A DNA stretch of 64,000 nucleotides from Lunularia cruciata. Its lineage: Eukaryota > Streptophyta > Marchantiopsida > Lunulariales > Lunulariaceae. The notes beneath the pieces were generated by a model. It was not told where the DNA came from. It saw only the letters and a list, made by a program, of their open reading frames with translations, and did no database searches. The position numbers and the translations under genes are program-made. The stretch is from the NCBI GenBank assembly GCA_948567375.1, contig OX419757.1, positions 66,650,001 to 66,714,000 on the forward strand. The letters run 5' to 3'. Below are positions 32,500 to 45,345 of this stretch, one piece after another (position 1 is the stretch's first letter; the number at the start of each line of letters is the position of its first letter).

Positions 32500-33640
32500 C
32501 AAAGGCAGAAATGAAGGAGGAGTTGGACAATTGCCTTGCACAAGCAGGCTGTGAGCGCCACACAGACTCTTTGATGGCAGGTTGTGTAGACACCAGATCT
32601 TGGCCAAAGTTTAATGGAACTTTATATGCCAACTGGACATTGTAAATGCAATCTAGACTAGAAATAGAAGAACTGTGGGGCATCTTGATGGCACTAATAC
32701 AAAACCTGCAGCCGTTCAAAATGCTGCAAACACATCCAATGCGAATTAGGCAGACCTGGACGCATGGGACAAAAATATGTTGTGGTGAAGACTTCAATAT
32801 GGGATTGGGTTGAAGAACAAATCTTCTCCCATGTTAGTGCCAGTAAAACAACAAAAGAAGCATAGAAAGTTTTAAGGTGACCTTTAGTGCAATAAACATT
32901 GTCATCCAAATGCACCTACAAGTTAAATTTCCCACCATGAAGGTGCAAGCAGGGGAGACAATGACAATGCACATACACACTTTAAAAATCTACTTGACCA
33001 ATTCAGGTTGGCTGGACTATCTCCCTAAAAGAAGAAGTGGTAGTGTTCTTGCGCCCCATCCCATCCCAGTATGAAACTGCTATAAAAACCTTGTGAACCC
33101 AGCAGGACACAAGTATTCAAACTTTCATGATTATTCTTATGCAAGAAGAGACAGCCACTCATGGTTCTACCTCAGGAGGCCAAGCACTATTCTCTGGTAG
33201 GTAACCTCCTTTTTGCAGAAAAGGAAAGTTTCAAAACAAGAATCAAGGCTGCAACAATGATGGCAAAATATATCTTGCATTGACAAACAAAAGCACCCCA
33301 GCCTACAACTCCCGCCCCAAGTGCAAGCAGTATGGGCACTAGGGCTCTGAATGCCCAGCCTCCAAAAATGCAAGAAAGCACATGTTGCTAGTAGTAGTGA
33401 AGGAGGAAAATCAAAGGGCAAGGAGAAATGCAGCGAGGTGCAACCTTTCAATGAGCACCTATTTTGCACATGAGCTATCTGTTTGGTTGCAGCCCCCAAA
33501 CCTTACATTGCAAAAGACCACCAGTGGTGTATTGAAACAAGGGCCACCCACAACCTAACCTTTGCTAGAACGGCCTTCTTCACTTATGAGTGCTTGCATG
33601 AAGACCTTTCCCGGTGAAACAAATAGAATATACCTAGGTG
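32500..33640 (+). pseudogene. copia gag and start of protease, interrupted
   Basis: Reads WPKFNGTLYANWTL, then after a stop QSRLEIEELWGIL, and further on NIVIQMHLQVKFPTMKVQAG (32890-32950), the classic copia capsid order (UBN2-type gag). A degraded zinc knuckle (CKQYGH then GSEC after a stop) is at about 33328. WCIETRATHNLTF at about 33523 corresponds to the copia protease start (W-x-x-D-S-G-A), with the active site replaced. Several stops; not functional. Confidence 0.78.
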
Positions 33641-33879
33641 ATAATACTTAATTTCCAATCAAAGGAAGGGGCTGTGAAAATTGAGTTGCCAAATGGCATG
33701 GTCTTGACCTTAACTAAAACTCTACATCCTACACAAGAACCTGTTTAATGTCATGTACTTTGACTCAAATGGAAGAGACATTCTCATTCAAAACAATATA
33801 TGCAAGCTTTGAATTGAGGTAATAGCACTATTGCACAATTCCACATGAAATACAAGCTATACTTGCTTGGGGTACGGTT

Positions 33880-36800
33880 AATGTAAAAATGAAACATCAA
33901 GCAAATAGTGTAGTTTCCAAGTTTGAAATGTACACTATAGAGCCTCCATTGCAGTCCTTGCCCATCACAAATGATAAAGAAAAGTTTGGTTCAGGAGGAG
34001 AGCATAGACAGCCACAAAGTCTACCATGCCTCTCCACTAGCCCATCCATACTACAATCTATTCACAAACCCAATGTTTGAAGCACTAGTGGATTGGGAAG
34101 AAATTTCTACTAGAACCTACTTCTGACCAAGAGCAATTGGCAAAGTCCTTGATCCCATAATCACACAAAGAGTCCATAAATAGTTAGCCAAGGACAATTG
34201 GATTAAGGAAATCTCCACTTAGTTGTCTCAACATCAACCAAATGCTCAAATGACGACGAGGAAGCCGGATGAGACTTCAACAAGATGAGGAAGATTGACA
34301 AGAAATGCTAAGAGTTGCATACCTCAAGACTACCTTATGCCAAGTAGGAGAATTACAACCCAAACCTATCAATGATGATGCTCCCGCTTGTATCCAACAA
34401 TGCTCCATAGCATGTTCTTACTCTACAACTGCCAATAACTAATCACCACTTTGACTTGAACATGCCTTGCTAGGACATGAATAGGCCACCCACCTCCACA
34501 ATCTGGTTGTTAAGACTGCATGATATCCACAAAGATTTCCAAACCATTGCCAAATTAAATACATTGCCCTTGACATCTCATGATATTAATGCATCACAAT
34601 TTTGCACCTTGGATTCCGATAGTTGGTCTGTCCTTCACATTAAAGACGTTACCTCACAAAAAGCATAGGAGAATGTGGATCACCCTCTTGCCCCCACACT
34701 GTTTGAAAAGGGATCTGTGGATGCTATGAAGCAGCTTCCTCTTGGCCATGGTGGAACTTCTTCAAATGACAATTATGCCTTTGCCTTGAATATGGATGCA
34801 CAAACATCATAGTCAATTAAAAATATTTTCCCTGCAACATAAGTAAATTTATCAAGGCATGGCAGAGCAGTGCACTTCTGGTACTTCAAACTTGGACACA
34901 TCAGCCAAAAGAGGCTGAGGCAAATTAATAGCTACAATATTGTGATTGGCAATACAATTTATAAAATACCCAAGCATATTTATGCTACTTGCTTACATGG
35001 CAAAAAAACTACTATTAGAATTCCCCAAGCACAAAACATATTGTGAATCCACACAGCTTGAGGTGGTCCACTCTGACCTCAGTGGTCATCTCAAACCACC
35101 AAAATTTTTGAATTTTGGTTTGAATCTTATGTCACATTTTTCAATGATTTCTCTCTCTTTGCGGTTTTTTGCCTACTGGTGCACAAAAGCAATTGCTTTG
35201 AAGTGTTTTGAAAGTTTCCTCTCTAGGTTGAGCACCAAACATGCAAAAGTTTAAAGGTATTATGCTTTGATCACAAAAGTAAGTATTTGTCTAAGGAATT
35301 TGATGCTTACATAGCCCATCATGGGATCCAAAGATAACTAACCACTTCTTATACCCCCACAACAGAATGGTGTACAAAAACCCAAAAATTACACCTTGTA
35401 TAATGCTGCAAGGTGCATGCTTTATGACTCCAAGTTGGCCAAAGCCTCTTGGGCAGAGGTTATCTTTTGTGCTACATTTTTGCAGAATAGTTTTCCCATA
35501 AAAGCTATGCCTTGTGGAAAACTGCCTTATGAAATGTGAAATAAACATAAACTAGATTTTTCATTCTTATGCAATTTTGGATCTAAATCTTATGCTAAAA
35601 TCCCCAATGAAACTTGCACAAAACTTCATAGAAAGACCTATGAGTACATTATGCTAGGTTTTGTCCTTGAAAGTAAAGGGTATAAGTTGCAACGCTTGTC
35701 TGATGGCTTTATTTTTGCATCTCAAAGTGATATGCTTGAAGAGAATGAACTTCTTAACACTATTCCTATCCCAAATCAATCTGCTCCCTTGACTGATGAG
35801 CTACAGCAAGATCCAAATTTTTATAAGACCATTGGATCCCAATAAGTGCAGTCAGTGGGATCTCAAGGTTGTGGTACTCCTATGCCTTCTACCTACAATG
35901 CACGTAGCACCAATGGTCCATCCCACATGTCAACTTCCTCAGTTTCTCATGGTGTTAGTATATCCATACCATCAGCTAAAACCAAAGGATCCCATATAGC
36001 ACCATTGCATATCCCTTTTGCCATGCCGCCACCATTGTAGCATCGTGCCTTATCACCTACAATGACTTCATCTTCCTTACAGTTCATACCTATGATGCAT
36101 TCCATTGTGGATACACTTTCTTTGTTACCCCTTTCACTTGATGATGAGGACTCCCAAGTTAAACATGTGTTGTTCAACGACATATCCTCTCCACATTCCC
36201 CTAGTCTAGTTTTATGACCAAGCCTTTGGTTTGGAATTGATGCAACACCTAGGGATAAACACAGCCTCTTGGGTCCTCTCACCAACCTCTTGTCCACAGA
36301 TCAGTGAGGATGCTAAAGCATCACACCATAATACTTATAGGAAATTGACTAATTCTGGTCCATCCTCCCCTTCCTTACCTGTTTGGGATTCAATGGAACC
36401 TGAGGGCTTCCTTGAGTCTACACCTCAGCCCAAAGATCTACAATGCTCTAATCAAGTAGACTAAGGTTTTTTGCCCCCAAGGAATCCTATGGAAAACTAT
36501 CATAAGTCTGTGTTGGTCCCAAAAAAGTGAGCACCACGTAAAAGGGAAAATGTAGCAATTGTGGCACTGGATGTGTTTTTAGAACCCAATACCTATGCTC
36601 AGGGACTCATATACCCTAACTATGACAAATAGATTGCAGCCATTGCCAATAAATTCTGCTCTTATGAAGGGAACTGGACATGGATATTCACAACATTGCC
36701 TCCAAATTGGCTATTTAAGCTTATGCTTAAGCCAACCGGTAAAGTACACCTTGCTACAAGGCCCGCCTTGTAGCAAGGTTTCAGTCAGATCTATGGTCTG

Positions 36801-37817
36801 AATTATACTGACACATATTCCCTAGTGGTTTGGATCCAATCTATCCAAACTATCTTGGCTATTGCAGCCCAATAGAATCTCAATGCTCACCAAATAGACA
36901 TTTCCCAACATTTCACAATGGTCTTCTTGTTGAAGAGATCTATATGTAGGTTCTAGATGGAGTTAAGTCCCCTTTTCCCGTGCCATTTGCAAGCTACTAC
37001 AAACCCTTTATGGACTAAAACAATCCCCAATGGAATGGTATCAAGTTATTGATAGTTGTTTGTGCTCCTTAGAATTTTCTAAGTTTGCAGCCAATGCAAC
37101 GCGTACTACATGTACCAGTGTATAGATTTTGCACTCCTTGCTTTATATATTGATGGTGATTGATAGCCTGTTCCAAGCTTGATATGCTTATAGACATTAA
37201 GTCACAATGCATGCTTGGTTTAAAATGACAGATTTTGGTGACATTCACCACTACTTAAGTCTTGAAATAACCTGTTTTTGGTCAGAGAGCTTGATTTTCA
37301 TTTCCCAACCATTGGATATTCCACAAAAGTTGCAAGAGTTTGGATTTCAAGACTCTCATGCTGTCCCTTCTCCCATGGTGCCAGGTCTTCCACTATCTGC
37401 TAAGGATTGCAATAGCACAACCAAAGAAAAGGCTAAGTGTGCACAATTCCCATACTTGAACATAGTCTGTTCTTTTTTGTGGGCTGCAAGCAGCTCCAGA
37501 TCGCATCTATCCTACACTACTAGTGTTTTGGCCTAGAATATGTCCAATCTAGGACAAGCTCACAGTAGGGCAATTAAGCAAAATTTTTGGTATCTTAAAG
37601 GTACTACCTATTATTACTTACAATACAGTTGGTTTCCTAGTTCACAACTTCTGTATAGATTCAATGATTATGACTGGGAAAGGGATAAGGATCAACACTG
37701 CTCAACATCCACTATGTGTTTGTTCATTGCAATGGCGCTATCAGTTAGGGATTGTAAAGACAAAAGTCTGCTGCCTTGAGTAACACCAAATTGGAGTACA
37801 TTGCATTGGCAATGTAC
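33880..37817 (+). pseudogene. copia pol: GAG-pre-integrase, integrase, RT, first RNase H, interrupted
   Basis: GAG-pre-integrase FKLGHISQKRLRQINSYNIV at about 34888 and CLHGKKTT; integrase pieces LEVVHSDLSGHLKPP (about 35060) and QNGVQ (about 35364); an integrase-to-RT linker with KTYEYIMLGFVLESKGYKL (about 35634). RT: GFSQIYGLNYTDTYS at about 36779 after a duplicated caaggcccgccttgtagc block, AHQIDISQ, and WYQVIDSCLCSLEFSKF. The catalytic Y-V-D-D region near 37130 reads LALYIDGD. RNase H 1 ends SNTKLEYIALAM at about 37776-37812. Many stops. The order integrase before RT defines Ty1/copia. Confidence 0.78.
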
Positions 37818-38400
37818 TCCTTGCTCAACACTCATCTCACCCGACTAATCAACCCTGGGCAGCACGCAAACACATCTGCCACTACATTGCGGGCACTATT
37901 AATCATTGCCTTGTCTACCCCACATTTAATAGTGCATTCCTCCTACTTGCGTACGCTAATGCTGATTGGGCAAACCAACGCTCGGACTGCAAATCCTATA
38001 CCAGAGTCCTTCTAAAACTTGAGAACACTGCAGTTGTTTGGTCCCCCAAGAAACAAGCAACGGTGGCCGTTTCAGCCATGGAAGTAGAGTACTATGCCCT
38101 CGCAACAGCAGGCCACAAAGCAACATGGGCACAAAATATTATCGCCTCTATGACCACCTTTGAAGGGCCCATTGACATCCGTGCGAACAGCCATGGTGCC
38201 ATTGCTGCTGCCTCCAATACCAGCACCGGAGCTTCAACCAAGATGAAGCACATCAACATCCAGCACCACTACATCAAAGACATTGGCATAAAGGTCTTGT
38301 TTTCCTGACTCGAGTCCCCACTGCAAACAATGTTGCCAATGCCCTAACAAAAGTACTTCCCGGTCCTCGTACAACGCTCCTCCACAATTGTAACAACCTT
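37818..38400 (+). pseudogene. second copia RNase H and pol C-terminus (different family)
   Basis: Right after the first RNase H end, a second copy of the same module begins: HICHYIAGTINHCLVYP, AYANADWANQRSDCKSYTRV, VVWSPKKQATVAVSAMEVEY, MKHINIQHHYIKDI and NVANALTKVLPGPRT, the usual copia terminus. It is less damaged than the upstream part and more GC-rich, with a clean frame from about 37826 to 38308. It is not a simple duplicate of the upstream module, so two copia families appear to be joined at about 37818. Confidence 0.75.
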
Positions 38401-38571
38401 TGCTCCTTCAAATCATTGTGATATTTTTCCCTCTCCTAGTGACATTCTAAGTATGCATTAGAACAGATAGTTGGAAGAGCAACTTCATTATCAAAAACTA
38501 CATCCTCAATCTGCCTTTGCCTCGGCTGGCAAATTTCCACTCTATATCTCATCATTGGCATTAGCCTTAGT

Positions 38572-39590
38572 GAACTACCACTCCCTTCTTACTTCTAAAC
38601 AATCGAACTACCACTCCCTTCTTACTTCTAAACAATCTAGACCGCCTTCTATCAACAAGCACCCAACTCTGGCGCTGCAGATTTTCTACCCCATCCCGAC
38701 AGCGTCGTGTCAACAGGCACCCAACTCTGGATGCTGCATTTTCTACACGATGCAGACCGACTCTTGCCAACAGCCACCCCTTATCAATGCTCCCAATCTT
38801 CTAGTTAAACCTCGACTTCAATCTCCCTAGCTCCATCAGCTGCTTCCGACTCCTAATCTTTACAATAACAGCAGCAATGACAGCAATAGCACACCGAGAA
38901 CGAGCACAAATCCACCTACAAGTCTGACATGGAGATCAATCCTTTTCCTCTGTCACCTTACTTGATAGCTTGAGTCAAAACCTTTTTTCTGCTACCCCAT
39001 CTCTCTTTTGCATACCGAAACTCTCTCACAACCTACCCGTGTTCACCTGCAGAACTTATGTAACGGACATATTCCTCTCTCATCTTCCCGTTATTGTTGA
39101 CAGTCCGTTCCAATCCAACCCTTAGTCGGCACTCTGGGCCATACACTTGTGTCTCAATGAAAGAACCCCAACGTTCATTGACTATCTACACACACAGCAA
39201 CCTGATGAGTATTCACTGCTTGTCAACTCATCCATTACACTTCAATCTGTTTAACCTTATTCATAGTACGTATTCATTGATTGTCAACTCATCCACTACA
39301 CTTCACTCTGTGTAAACTGTCTCGCCTTAGAGCTCTCTTACTCCTTCATTCCTTGATGATCCAACAAACTTAAGTATCATTTCCAGCCCATTCCCCTCTT
39401 GCCCACTCTACCATGTTCCACCACCCTAACGCAGAAATTCTTTAGCAGTTCATAGCTTCAGAGATCTCTTACTCCTTCATTCCTTGAGGATCCAACAAAC
39501 ATCAGTATCGTTTCCAGCCCATTCCACTCTTGCCCACTCTACCACATTCCACCACCCTAACGCATAAATCCGTCAGCAGTTCAGCACCTT
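38572..39590 (+). repeat. cluster of local tandem duplications downstream of the copia remnant
   Basis: Pyrimidine-rich stretch. A roughly 32-bp unit (gaactaccactcccttctta and on) occurs twice at 38572-38635. A unit with caacaagcacccaactctgg / caacaggcacccaactctgg occurs twice at about 38653 and 38710. A roughly 61-bp unit with ttgtcaactcatccattaca / ttgtcaactcatccactaca occurs twice at about 39208-39315. A 131-bp unit occurs twice at 39329-39459 and 39460-39590 (ctccttcattccttgatgat / ctccttcattccttgaggat). Could be copia 3' untranslated or LTR sequence; no LTR match seen. Confidence 0.7.
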
Positions 39591-39599
39591 GGCGACAGC

Positions 39600-42500
39600 A
39601 CATGCAGATTTCAAGCACGAAATGTCCACCTGTATTTCCCGCCACCCAAATTTCTCTATCATTTCCAGTTCAGGATTTTTTTTCTCTCATCCTTTTTTAC
39701 CCTGCTACGCGGTCGAGGGGGTCTGACATACTGAGTTCTGAACTATTATGTTGAGGAGAGTCACATGCTGAGTTCTGAGCATGCTGAGTGTTGTGTCACA
39801 TGCTGCTACGTGGCAGATAGCGCACATCTTGGATAGTAGCTATTCCACATCCATTGGCGACCGCACACCACTGTTAATGTGATCTTAACTCATAAGCTCG
39901 CGCACTCTCTCTATATATATATAACGTTGCCTCGTCTGCGATCTAATCCATGGACCGCAAATCGTGAACTCTGGAAGTCACTCTCTTAGGCGATTCACAT
40001 GGCTCTTTTGGGCTCCGGCGGCCCACTAAAAGACAAAGTCCGGCAATTAGAATTTTGACGGAGCTCATGTGCACGTCAGGTCTGCCTGACGTTCAAAGCC
40101 TCAGCCGGAGCTTATCCGTCAGGCAGCTCTAGCTCCGTTTGAACCTTTGCGAACCGGGAATTTCCTAGATTAATGGGTCGAGTGATACAACGTGCAATTA
40201 AATTATCGGAATTCCCTTTCTGTGACAGGTTTGCCCTAGAATGAACCTGTCGATTTCCCGTCTTCGTTACATTGAGTCTTTAATCTTTCCAAGTAAATAC
40301 ATTTTTTATTTTAATTTTTGACCTTCGAGACTGGATGCAGATGTAATATGTTTTACCTTTTTTCATTTTTGGACCGTTATTCAATGTTGGTCATGCGTGA
40401 CTTAAAAATGAAAGCATTTTATTAATATTCTTTTTTGAGATAGGAAAAGAAATGGTTTGTCAACGAAAACCAATTCCAATACTCGAGTGTAATATTTTCT
40501 TTTTATTCATAAATTTTTTCTCCCCTTACTAATGTGATTAATTCCATAAGATTTAAGGTCATTAATTCCATAAGATTTTCTGTTTGAAACTCCATTAATC
40601 ATAAAAATATGAAATCATAAAAATTCATCAATATATAGGAAAACTATAAGCTAAATTTGATAATCACTCCTTTGTTGTATGTATAGGAAAACGAAAAGCT
40701 AAATTTGATGATCACTCCCTTGTGGAAAACGAACGTGAAAATTTTCTTATTGATTTGTAAACCCTGAACTCTTTACTTTACATAACCTAATTCGAGAACT
40801 GGTTACCTATTAACGCCAGTCAATCATCCAAAGTGACCCGTCATCACAAGTATACATATGAGGTTGACGTACGTCCAAATTAACTGCCGGACCTATGCAC
40901 TCCCATGGACACATGATTATACTCTTTCCGTCAATGTTTTAGAGGCTGACGGACGTCAAAACTGACGTACATCATTGAGCCATGTGAAGTGGCCTTCTGT
41001 TAGCAGAAGTGCTGGCATCCGGCGCAGAGCCATCATGAGTGGTTCAGACTCCTCATTGCTGTTCTTTTACTCCTTAGTTGCGGCTGTGTTACATAACCCA
41101 GATGCTAAATTCATCCACTTCCCAGTTTACGCTTTCATGCAGTTTGTACCTCCCAACGTAGCGGGTATTCTGAAGCGGCCACAGCCACTTGACTCAGAGA
41201 ACTGCTCGCAGCTACTTCAGTTTAGTGCAGTGGAAGATAATTTTATTCGATTTACAAATTCAAATTCTTCACGAGTCAGGGGCTGATATGTAGCGATACA
41301 GGCATAAACGCCATGCTGAGCTTATGGTTGTGATCTGTTGGGCAAATTTACGAATGATAAAACTGAGTATGGATTACGTCAAAGGATCACAGTTCCGGTA
41401 ACTTCTACTTCACTGCGAGCTCAATTGCCACGAAAGATTAGATAGTGGTCCAGTCATCGACTCAGATGCGAATTCAATCTCTGCACTTTTCATCCATAAT
41501 TTCTTCAAGTCGCGAATCCTGAAGGCCATTGCTGTATAAAGTATCTATGAGATCATGCGTTTCAGGCACTTAATGTGCATGTGTAGTTGACTGTGATAGG
41601 ACATAGAGAAGGGATGACCGTATCTTCACATGCAAGTTCATCCATTCGCCTCCAGTGCATCGTCCAAGTATTCCTAATTTGGAAAGAGAAAACTGTTCCC
41701 ATCAGCTGCAGAGCCATGGGTCCTTCAAAATCTTTGTGCACCGTGTTATACTGGTAGGTTTTTCCTGTATGTTGCATGCTTCGGAGGGAACATCGAGGAG
41801 CTTTACACATCAATTTCCCGGCTGTTTGTACCTCCCAAGGTGCAAGATTGCAGCACACTGTTTATATATGTGATTGTCCCCCGCAAGTAAATAGGAGTGT
41901 TAGTATAGTAGGTTTGGTTCACATGAACTCATAATAATCTAAAGACTCAATCGCAACGTGCTGTAAGATATTGATTTAGATGTCAACTGAAATGAGACGT
42001 CTGCGTAGTTATCTAAACTTCCGAATCGTCTTTCGAGACGCTCATGTTAAACTATAGTCTGAATGCTAGAGTATTTTATCTATGAGAGTGTTGAACAGGC
42101 ATATATTCATAGATTTCAGGTCAGTTGATGATGCGATGACTTGTACAATACTGGGTACAGTTTCTAAGGATCCTTTCTTATTTCCGACAGGCTCAATTCC
42201 AGGTTCTTCTACAAGTAAGTTCTTCGCTTCGTGATCTGGAGTCGTAGGACCTCGACAAGCAAAACGACATACTCTCCCCAATCTTTTGCAACTACTGTGG
42301 AAATCGACACAGTATAAGGTTTTCCTATAATGTATACGTTTTCACCAAGAATTGAGATGCGCTCCTGTCACGAGTTTGTTGTTACAGACGTTCTGATCAT
42401 GCATCCTCATGCCATCACGTGCGGATGCAGGACCGAAGTTCCGGGGAGCACGAGGTAGAGTACACATGTGCTCATAAACAAATCTTATTTATTATGGGAA

Positions 42501-42640
42501 CCTGTTTTTATTTTTATTTAGAGGGCGAACTGCGGGAAAACACGAACCTGTACTTGTAGCTCACCATTTCGGTACTTGTACCTCACCTCTATTATTCTCC
42601 CAATTAATGAGCCAATCAGAAATGAAGATTTTTTACATCC
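39600..42640. other. intergenic region without recognised gene
   Basis: No open frame with a recognisable domain. 40975-41286 (+, 103 codons) begins MSHVKWPSVSRSAGI and contains FIHFPVYAFMQFVPPNVAG, which I cannot assign. A diverged direct duplication (tataggaaaac, then agctaaatttgat) occurs at about 40634 and 40683. Confidence 0.4.
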
Positions 42641-42649
42641 ATGATTCAT

Positions 42650-43745
42650 TTCATATCAGATGAGAGGATGATCCCTATAAAAAATTGATATTAAACTTGA
42701 TCTTAAAAAATACACAACAGTTAGCCAAAAGTTAGCGTCTTGGTCTCCCCCATTGGGATCTAGCTCTATTGAAGGTGCTATATTATGGAGTGTATTAGAT
42801 GAAGATGCAATTGGACCGCACCAAGAACAAGTTCTTGCATTGTGATTATTTTCTTGCATATTCGATAATGCAGTGTTATCTGGAGAGGTTGCTCCTACTA
42901 TGATTTCTCTAGATACTCAAAAGCAGATGGACAGCAATGTGTTGATCCAGTAGGTCTGCCACATGTTGCTACAATTGCTGGATTTTGCACCTCAAAGGTA
43001 TGGTAAGCAACTTCTATGAGGACGCACACAAAGAGAGGATGCTGATGCGGCATCAACGGTTCATACCATTGATGAATCCGCTCTATTGAGTCAGCCAAAG
43101 GTGCAGGTGCTACAGGTCAGGCGGGCATTACTGATGCTGGTTGTTTTAACCACCAACCCCAATCATTGATGGTAAAGGCTGCTGCAACTTGAAATTGCAC
43201 GATGTGATGACTACAAGGTATAACCGTTGTTGAGGTAAAATGTTGCTACATGGTTCATCTTGAGGCACCAGATATTTGTAGTACTGTTTCAAGGCTTGTT
43301 TCATGGCATTGCATGAGATGCTTTCCTGACATTTTTTCACAAAGGATGGCTGAGGTTGTCAGTCCCAATTTGTGATCTATGACGAAAACTACACCATAAG
43401 AGTTGATGCTTAGCCGCTCAAAGGATCTGTCCAGCTCATCCATTGCCCAAATGTAGAACTCTTCAGTCTAAAACTGCATAAAACAATAGAACAGAGTGAA
43501 TGTTTCATTGATTGCTGTTATACCTGTTCCATGCACTAGAGACATCTGATATGGTTGGTCTTGTATGTGTTAATGGAAAAGACCTTGTTAGCTGAACATT
43601 TTTTGGCAATGTTCTCTTTTGACTTAGGAAGATGAAAAGGCAGGTAACATTGCTAGCATTGTTGTGTTTGATCTCATGCTGGATGTCCTGTAGAATCAAG
43701 ATATCCAATAAGGCTTCAATTGCTGTTCTTCTAGCCAACATACTT
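42650..43745 (-). pseudogene. unidentified interrupted minus-strand coding remnant
   Basis: Several minus-strand pieces follow each other: 43741-43505 (MLARRTAIEALLDILILQD), 43443-43255 (MDELDRSFERLSINSYGVVF), 43340-43146 (MKKCQESISCNAMKQALKQY), 43098-42898 (MADSIERIHQWYEPLMPHQH). Overlap and frame changes suggest one decayed gene, possibly a transposon protein, but I recognise no domain. No function is proposed. Confidence 0.3.
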
Positions 43746-44031
43746 CTCTTCTTGGCCTTCTTGATATTATAAATATCCTGAGCTGTTGAGAGGTTGGTAG
43801 CATCGTGTTAGTTTACAACACCCAAACAAAATGAGGTTGTGCTCCAATATGTGTCAAGTTGTGAACAGTTTCAACCTCTGTCGTGGAGAGTGCTCTTGTG
43901 GTTGGATATACAACCACAATTTCCACCATTCCACTTGTTTGTTCTGCATTGGTCACTTTGGATAACCAACTATCATTATTTTTCTCATGTTTGCAAATTT
44001 TGAGTTGGAAACTACACTCATGATGGAGCCC

Positions 44032-44083
44032 GGATGTACTTTCAATGGATGGAAACTGGATGTACTTTCAATGGATGGAAACC
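44032..44083. repeat. 26-bp tandem duplication
   Basis: ggatgtactttcaatggatg plus gaaact at 44032-44057 is repeated with one final change at 44058-44083. Confidence 0.8.
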
Positions 44084-44439
44084 TTTGACGGAATTATATC
44101 TAGAGACCAAGATAACATGTGATACTTCTTAAAGGGATGGAGACAACAAATGGGGAAAGAGACTATGGATGAAATTGTTTTTGAAACAGGGACAAAGGGT
44201 GGGGAGAGGACTGCACATGTTTAAGAGTGTTCTTTTTACCATGTGCATCATGCACGAGGCTAATACTAGTTAGAATCTATATCTATACATGATAAGGTAA
44301 TTGTCACCTAATTAAGATCCCAATCACTAAACTGAAGGTATGTGTGTTAAAAAGGTCCTTTAAAAGGTTAAAGGTCTGTGTGTACCCAATCATATGCTAC
44401 ATTCTCTCTAAATTGACTTGTCCATTCCTTGGGCCACTA

Positions 44440-45345
44440 GAGCTCGTCTTTGCTCTTGCTCTGGCAAGGGTGTAGACTCTTGGATCCTTGCTCAACTGTG
44501 CAGTTGGGTATTCTGACTCACACCAGCCACTTTCTATATAGCAATGAGGTTCCGCCTAGGTTTGGTCCACCTGTTTGTATCTTTGTTATTCATTTGTGAG
44601 TGTGGTTCTACACTAGATGCAGCAGTGGTCCATGTGACATGATGTCCTTATGGAGGATAGAGGATAGCTACCCATGATGCCATCAAGGATATAGTGTTTG
44701 CTATGGCACAAGAGAGTAAATACCTTTCTTGGAGGGAATGTTCATATTTTTTGCTGATGACATGTGTCAAAATAGACTTATACTTAGTCCGAGATGATCA
44801 GGTGATAGTGGCAGATGTTGTGGTTACAAAACTTACACGTGATGTAATTTTGGAGGGAGTGATTACTCATCCTCCTCGATGGGCAGCGAGCGGTGCTGCA
44901 GCACACAAGATCTCCAAGTATAGGGTATGCAGTGAGGTCACCTATTCGTTCCTCTAGCCTTGGAGTTACACGGAGCGATGGACATGGACATGGCGTTCAA
45001 CAAGTTGTCGAGGAGTGCACGAGAGCTTATCATATTAGATGTCATTTGGTATCATTCTCACTCTCATACTTTGTAGTGTATTTTAGATAGTGTATGTCCA
45101 TTGCTCTACAAAGAGTATTTGCTGGTGCAATCTATAGAAGAGAAACCACTCTAGCTAATGTTTCCTCGGATGCTTCACTAAATTGAAAACCTTGCTACTT
45201 GCATTGCTAGGATATCTTAAGTGCGGTAGGGCAGATTTCTCATATCGATCTATTAGAGCCTAGCCCCATTTTGCCTCTTTTGTCTCTCCCTTGCATTGGC
45301 TTGATGGAGTCTTCCCATTCTTCTTGTGTTCTATGAGGTATGGCT
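44440..45345 (+). pseudogene. LINE-family C-terminal segment, copy a
   Basis: Plus strand. Contains a Cys box CECGSTLDAAVVHVT at about 44595, then HDAIKDIVFAMAQESKYLSW (about 44676), DDQVIVADVVVTKLTRDVIL (about 44793), SGAAAHKISKYR and HLVSFSLSYFVVYFR (to 45088), and closes with the terminal repeat tctctcccttgcattggctt (45285 on), the same tail as the short copies. This is the region downstream of reverse transcriptase in this LINE family; the Cys box plus downstream acidic block looks like an endonuclease-type domain, but that is inference. Stops are present. Confidence 0.6.
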
